From the NCBI GenBank assembly GCA_964514285.1, contig CAZEQC010000005.1, forward strand, positions 34,681 to 98,680: DNA of 64,000 nt, in the 5' to 3' direction. Positions 62,101 through 64,000 of the stretch are shown one piece after another. The DNA comes from SKLM01 sp964514285. Lineage in GTDB: Bacteria; Chloroflexota; Anaerolineae; B4-G1. The stretch's first letter is position 1. Each line of letters opens with the position of its first letter. The notes under the pieces were generated by a model. It saw nothing but the letters and a program-made list of their open reading frames with translations, made no database searches and had not been told where the DNA came from. The position numbers and the translations under genes are program-made.

Positions 62101-63444
62101 ACTGCGACGAGCTCGCCCTTCGTCAGCTCCCTGCCCAACCGTCTCGCCGACGCCTACAAATCGGCGGCGGAGATCGTGGGCCGCCTGCAGCGGTTGTGGG
62201 AGGAAACAGGGACGCTGAACGTCGAGGAACCGCGTACCGTCACTTATGAGGTGGACGTCGAGAAGGGGCTGGGCGAGGCGTTGTTCAGCGTGAACTGGGA
62301 CGACCCCGACAGCAGGATTGTCCTCTCGCTTACAGACCCCGATGGCGATGCCGTCACCGAGAAGACGCCCGGGGTGATTCGCCATACGGATCGCACCCAC
62401 GACCAGTACCGGGTCCAGGCGCCAGAGGGTGGCAAGTGGCTGGTGAAGCTCTCCTATGAGCGCGGCAAGTGGGAGGCGGAATACCTGGCTATCCTGGCCG
62501 CTCCATCCAAGACCACGATGGGCTTCCAGCTGGGGCTCCACCCCGAGGATCGGGTCTCAGGGGCCAACCTCCCGTTGGTGGCCTATCTGACCGATCGAAA
62601 GCCGATCGCTGGGGCCAGGGTCAAGGTGATGATCAGTCTTCCCAACAACGAGTACACGGAGCGAGAGCTCTTTGACGACGGCGAGCATGGGGATGGTAGC
62701 GCGAACGACGGCGTCTACGCCAATACGTACAAGCTGTCCCAACCCGGTGTCTACCGCTTGAAGGTTAGGGGCGAAGGCGAGGACAACGCTGATCAGCTTT
62801 TCACGCGCCGCCTCAGCCGCAGCTTCAGCGTGCGGCCGCGGGTGGCCTACATCTACAAGGACGACCTCGCCGCGGCTCACGCCTTTGGGGCGCTCCTGGA
62901 GAACCACGGCCTGGCCGTGGATCTGCTGTCCATCGATGCCGTCGTTGGCACTGACGTTTGGGTCTACGACCTGATCGTCGTTGGCGCCGACACCGGAACA
63001 GGCGATGAATGGGTTCCTGCCGCCGTAGCCGCCATTGCACAATCGGGAAGCTCAGTGATTGGCTTAGGCGAAGGGGGCTATACTCTGTTTGGGCAGCTGG
63101 GTCTGCGTATTGGCTCTCCTTGGGGGTGGCACGGCACCGAGGACAGTGTGCAAGCTTTGAACATCCTGCACGAGATCTGGTCGACGCCGTATCCTATCGC
63201 CCTCTCACGCAAGAAACCCGTGGCCACGCTCTATGAACGCGGTTCCGGGTACGTTGCCATCCACCTGCCGAAGCCCGTGAGTGGCGTCGTGCCGCTGGGG
63301 CGCGAGATTGACGACCGGGACCACTATCCGCTAATCAAGCAAGATGATCGCTACTTGCTCTGGGGCTTCGACGACGGGCCAAGAGCGATGACAGAGGGCG
63401 GATGGCAGGTCTTCGTCAACACAGTCTGGCATATGATCCCGTAG
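59158..63444 (+). CDS. Very large secreted protein: LTD, C39-like peptidase, Ca-binding repeats, VWA
   Basis: A 1428-aa protein with a signal peptide (VVLSLLLIGGGFGSAVAG). Domains in order: a lamin-tail-like domain (~45-250; VLINEVMPKADVGEYEWVEL); a fibronectin-like unit (~285-360; FSVSWSPVPGATAYRFQLDD); a C39-like peptidase (~400-580) with Cys432 (MYCVVAS), His531 (GHLMVMDGY) and Asp551; thrombospondin-3-like Ca loops (DTDGDGIMDFDE, VDGDGIFDLGE; ~600-690); a VWA domain with the MIDAS DVSGSMSG near 810; then Ig-like units and a Rossmann-like end (IYKDDLAAAHAFGALLENHGL). The ATG 59158 has GGGAGGAAG upstream; the longer frame overlaps the previous gene. Most likely surface proteolysis or adhesion. 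Confidence 0.8.
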   Translation: MNLRKWWGLCGLVVLSLLLIGGGFGSAVAGPRSELVAPSSVRSQAQSVSVLINEVMPKADVGEYEWVELTTAADTFRVYLPVVLRACTGGTFAGSASSSSISLASDGMDLSGYQITDEDGNVFTIPAELPPVPPGAFVLIIFEEGVDDYDFSDNQAVLYTGGGLSGIFADAGDQVALYSGGSHSADTIVDFVAWTIEPQGDAANAAAAGIWQPDWFDTFESGFGDTSDADILEPNESLGRYPGSRGAMGPQALALYHDEQLTPGQTNPVPLPSFYTPENGAIVETEGFSVSWSPVPGATAYRFQLDDDLMFGSPLYDTIITESYYQPPTPLAEGTYYWRVKPLGGHGEEGAWLAPIEIGIVVFSTQVSAQAETVLGITPVRQNKDSRLICLDRCPEGDPTTNNAEDAWDAVAPCTVPPCADALKYEHGTMYCVVASIRMMASYYGGDLTMDRIAYHIAQEWTGNTHAGTNDNNPNNDLAHDNGWSYHDEEDEGISWALGTNLVATDGKPSFSDIKTWIDAGRPIMFRRPGHLMVMDGYREEDGDQYIHVLDPDQAPDCWRWQDYATQDIFGYWPGPVSAPGVRSDEASVSTDTDGDGIMDFDEIHRFPTSYTNPDSDDDWVRDKQDMREYVFDSLGAFSYRNADWDSDGDRKEVDCDNDNDGSPDGCEDVDGDGIFDLGETDNFDAGDSQDCVPTFEITYPTHGYTLNAGAYNNPDKILIHLRVDAPDCGSGLSLSPGDFDVTVGTEAAPDPIAGYSVGEEYWILVQAPGQLTADHYDLEVTYDSTLSDSEERAIYYLPRLVTDEVLVVDVSGSMSGYDKLTSAQNAARLFVDQWTTDDRIGTVAFSSTVSVPYPLEPITTLGTGGEQEAAKDEIDALTADGTTAMGSGLLEGQHQLDTRGDASHEHTMVLLGDGMENEPPYWTDASVHDTIVDAGTIVHVVGLGPPTAAWYHRLEDVADETGGEFWPVDETVTVSASDAGTATSSPFVSSLPNRLADAYKSAAEIVGRLQRLWEETGTLNVEEPRTVTYEVDVEKGLGEALFSVNWDDPDSRIVLSLTDPDGDAVTEKTPGVIRHTDRTHDQYRVQAPEGGKWLVKLSYERGKWEAEYLAILAAPSKTTMGFQLGLHPEDRVSGANLPLVAYLTDRKPIAGARVKVMISLPNNEYTERELFDDGEHGDGSANDGVYANTYKLSQPGVYRLKVRGEGEDNADQLFTRRLSRSFSVRPRVAYIYKDDLAAAHAFGALLENHGLAVDLLSIDAVVGTDVWVYDLIVVGADTGTGDEWVPAAVAAIAQSGSSVIGLGEGGYTLFGQLGLRIGSPWGWHGTEDSVQALNILHEIWSTPYPIALSRKKPVATLYERGSGYVAIHLPKPVSGVVPLGREIDDRDHYPLIKQDDRYLLWGFDDGPRAMTEGGWQVFVNTVWHMIP

Positions 63445-63519
63445 AGGCCTGGTCTCACGCGGCACCATACCAGGCGACTGCGACCTCGGCGGCCTCTGGC
63501 CTGAACGTGGCCTCCGGCA

Positions 63520-63544
63520 GGGGGCGGGCTCCTAGCCCGCCCCC
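63520..63544 (+). terminator. Strong hairpin after the LTD/C39/VWA gene
   Basis: GGGGGCGGGCT (63520-63530), loop CCT, AGCCCGCCCCC (63534-63544): an 11-bp perfect stem. No U-tract follows, so it is a likely but unproven terminator. The rest of 63445-63644 shows no gene. Confidence 0.6.
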
Positions 63545-63644
63545 CGATAACGCAAAGTGTAGTTGCGACTTGTCGACGAGGGGGTGGTATGGCGCTCCTC
63601 AGTAGGGGCGCTTCTTCACAAGTGCAGCGAGCATCTACCATCTC

Positions 63645-63672
63645 TCGACACAAGAAAATGGGCGAGTATAAT
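63645..63672 (+). promoter_or_regulatory. Promoter of the FG-GAP gene
   Basis: TCGACA (63645-63650), 16-bp spacer, TATAAT (63667-63672). Confidence 0.68.
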
Positions 63673-63689
63673 TAAGTGGAGGGCTAACG

Positions 63690-64000
63690 ATGAAAACCAG
63701 TCGATCGATCGTTGGAGTGACCAGCATAGCTCTACTGTTGACCGTCATGAGTGGGCCGGGGTTGGCCTCTGTCGAGGTCCCCGCTGGACCCTACGCAATC
63801 ACAAATGGGCCGGGAGACACCTACGACGCCCTGGTTGTTGGCGTTCCCTGGGAGGATATCGGACAAGAGCCTCCTGTGGAGGACGTCGGCGCCGTCAGCG
63901 TCTTCTACAGCTCGGCGGCCGGCCTCTCCCAGGCCAGAGAGCAATTCTGGTCTCAGGATAGCCTCAACGTGGACGGGATGGCGGAGGCTTACGATGCGTT
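63690..64000 (+). CDS. Secreted FG-GAP/integrin-alpha-like repeat protein, N-terminal fragment
   Basis: ATG 63690 follows GGAGGG by 6 nt and the frame stays open to the window edge (103 codons). A signal peptide (SIALLLTVMSGPGLA) precedes a first FG-GAP-like unit: DTYDALVVGVPWEDIG, VEDVGAVSVFYSSAAGLSQ, then FWSQDSLNVDG, a pattern typical of beta-propeller FG-GAP repeats. It continues the block of large secreted proteins. Gene truncated by the window end. Confidence 0.78.
   Translation, partial: MKTSRSIVGVTSIALLLTVMSGPGLASVEVPAGPYAITNGPGDTYDALVVGVPWEDIGQEPPVEDVGAVSVFYSSAAGLSQAREQFWSQDSLNVDGMAEAYDA

Noticed and set aside
37..64000. tRNA or rRNA genes
   Set aside because: Scanning the intergenic regions for T-loop-like GGTTCGAATC patterns and cloverleaf ends gave none. 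The CTTCGAATC at about 48035 lacks the flanking stems.

Overview
The window looks like a chromosomal segment of a GC-rich Chloroflexota bacterium (Anaerolineae-like). This is inferred from protein character: DUF6754 and UPF0182 proteins, several membrane glycosyltransferases of the GT-C fold, Thr/Pro-rich linkers in secreted proteins, giant STAND/SARP-type regulators, a bacterial Elp3 and a GlmL/MutL-like protein. No rRNA, tRNA, CRISPR array, transposase or phage module was recognised. Promoters with clear -35/-10 boxes and 16-17 bp spacing are frequent.

Layout. 1-2.4 kb: pnp (partial) and rpsO on the minus strand, separated by a strongly structured leader, then divergent murJ. 2.4-4.6 kb: an aminotransferase behind a long leader holding a promoter and an intrinsic terminator, and a DNPH1-like nucleotide hydrolase. 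4.8-9.6 kb: a 1067-aa STAND/TPR/SARP regulator, followed by a terminator-bounded mini-operon coding for a 50-aa secreted peptide, two paralogous small proteins and a degenerate ImmA/IrrE-like protein. Its promoter carries a SARP-style direct repeat. 9.7-10.5 kb: a lipoprotein solute-binding protein. 10.5-19.5 kb: a minus-strand envelope cluster (two GT39-like enzymes, a secreted LysM protein, a 1217-aa membrane protein). 19.6-25 kb: an RpiR regulator, a NatAB-like exporter, hisS with a tandem-repeat leader, and a DUF4258 protein. 25.2-33.3 kb: efp, UPF0182, aldo/keto reductase, Cys-rich protein, M50 protease, class II aldolase. 33.5-41.7 kb: a seven-gene membrane cluster around a MutL/GlmL-like ATPase and DUF6754, with a sorting-signal protein downstream. 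41.9-48.7 kb: LysM protein, methyltransferase, sortase, histidine kinase, XRE regulator. 49-53.1 kb: GlcD-like oxidase, Elp3 and a divergent Trm9-like methyltransferase. 53.1-64 kb: a second SARP/NB-ARC/TPR regulator and large secreted proteins (six-fold repeat protein, LTD/C39/VWA protein, FG-GAP protein).

How the genes may work together. The strongest candidates for undescribed biology are: (1) the regulator-peptide operon at 4.8-9.6 kb; (2) the MutL/DUF6754 membrane cluster at 34-41.7 kb, which lacks any mutase; (3) the Elp3 plus Trm9-like pair, which would give a bacterial route to mcm5U in the tRNA wobble position. The sortase at 44 kb has plausible substrates at 14-16 kb and 33.5-34 kb carrying TPATG and MPDTG motifs. 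All functional statements rest on reading the sequence and on family knowledge; no searches were run.
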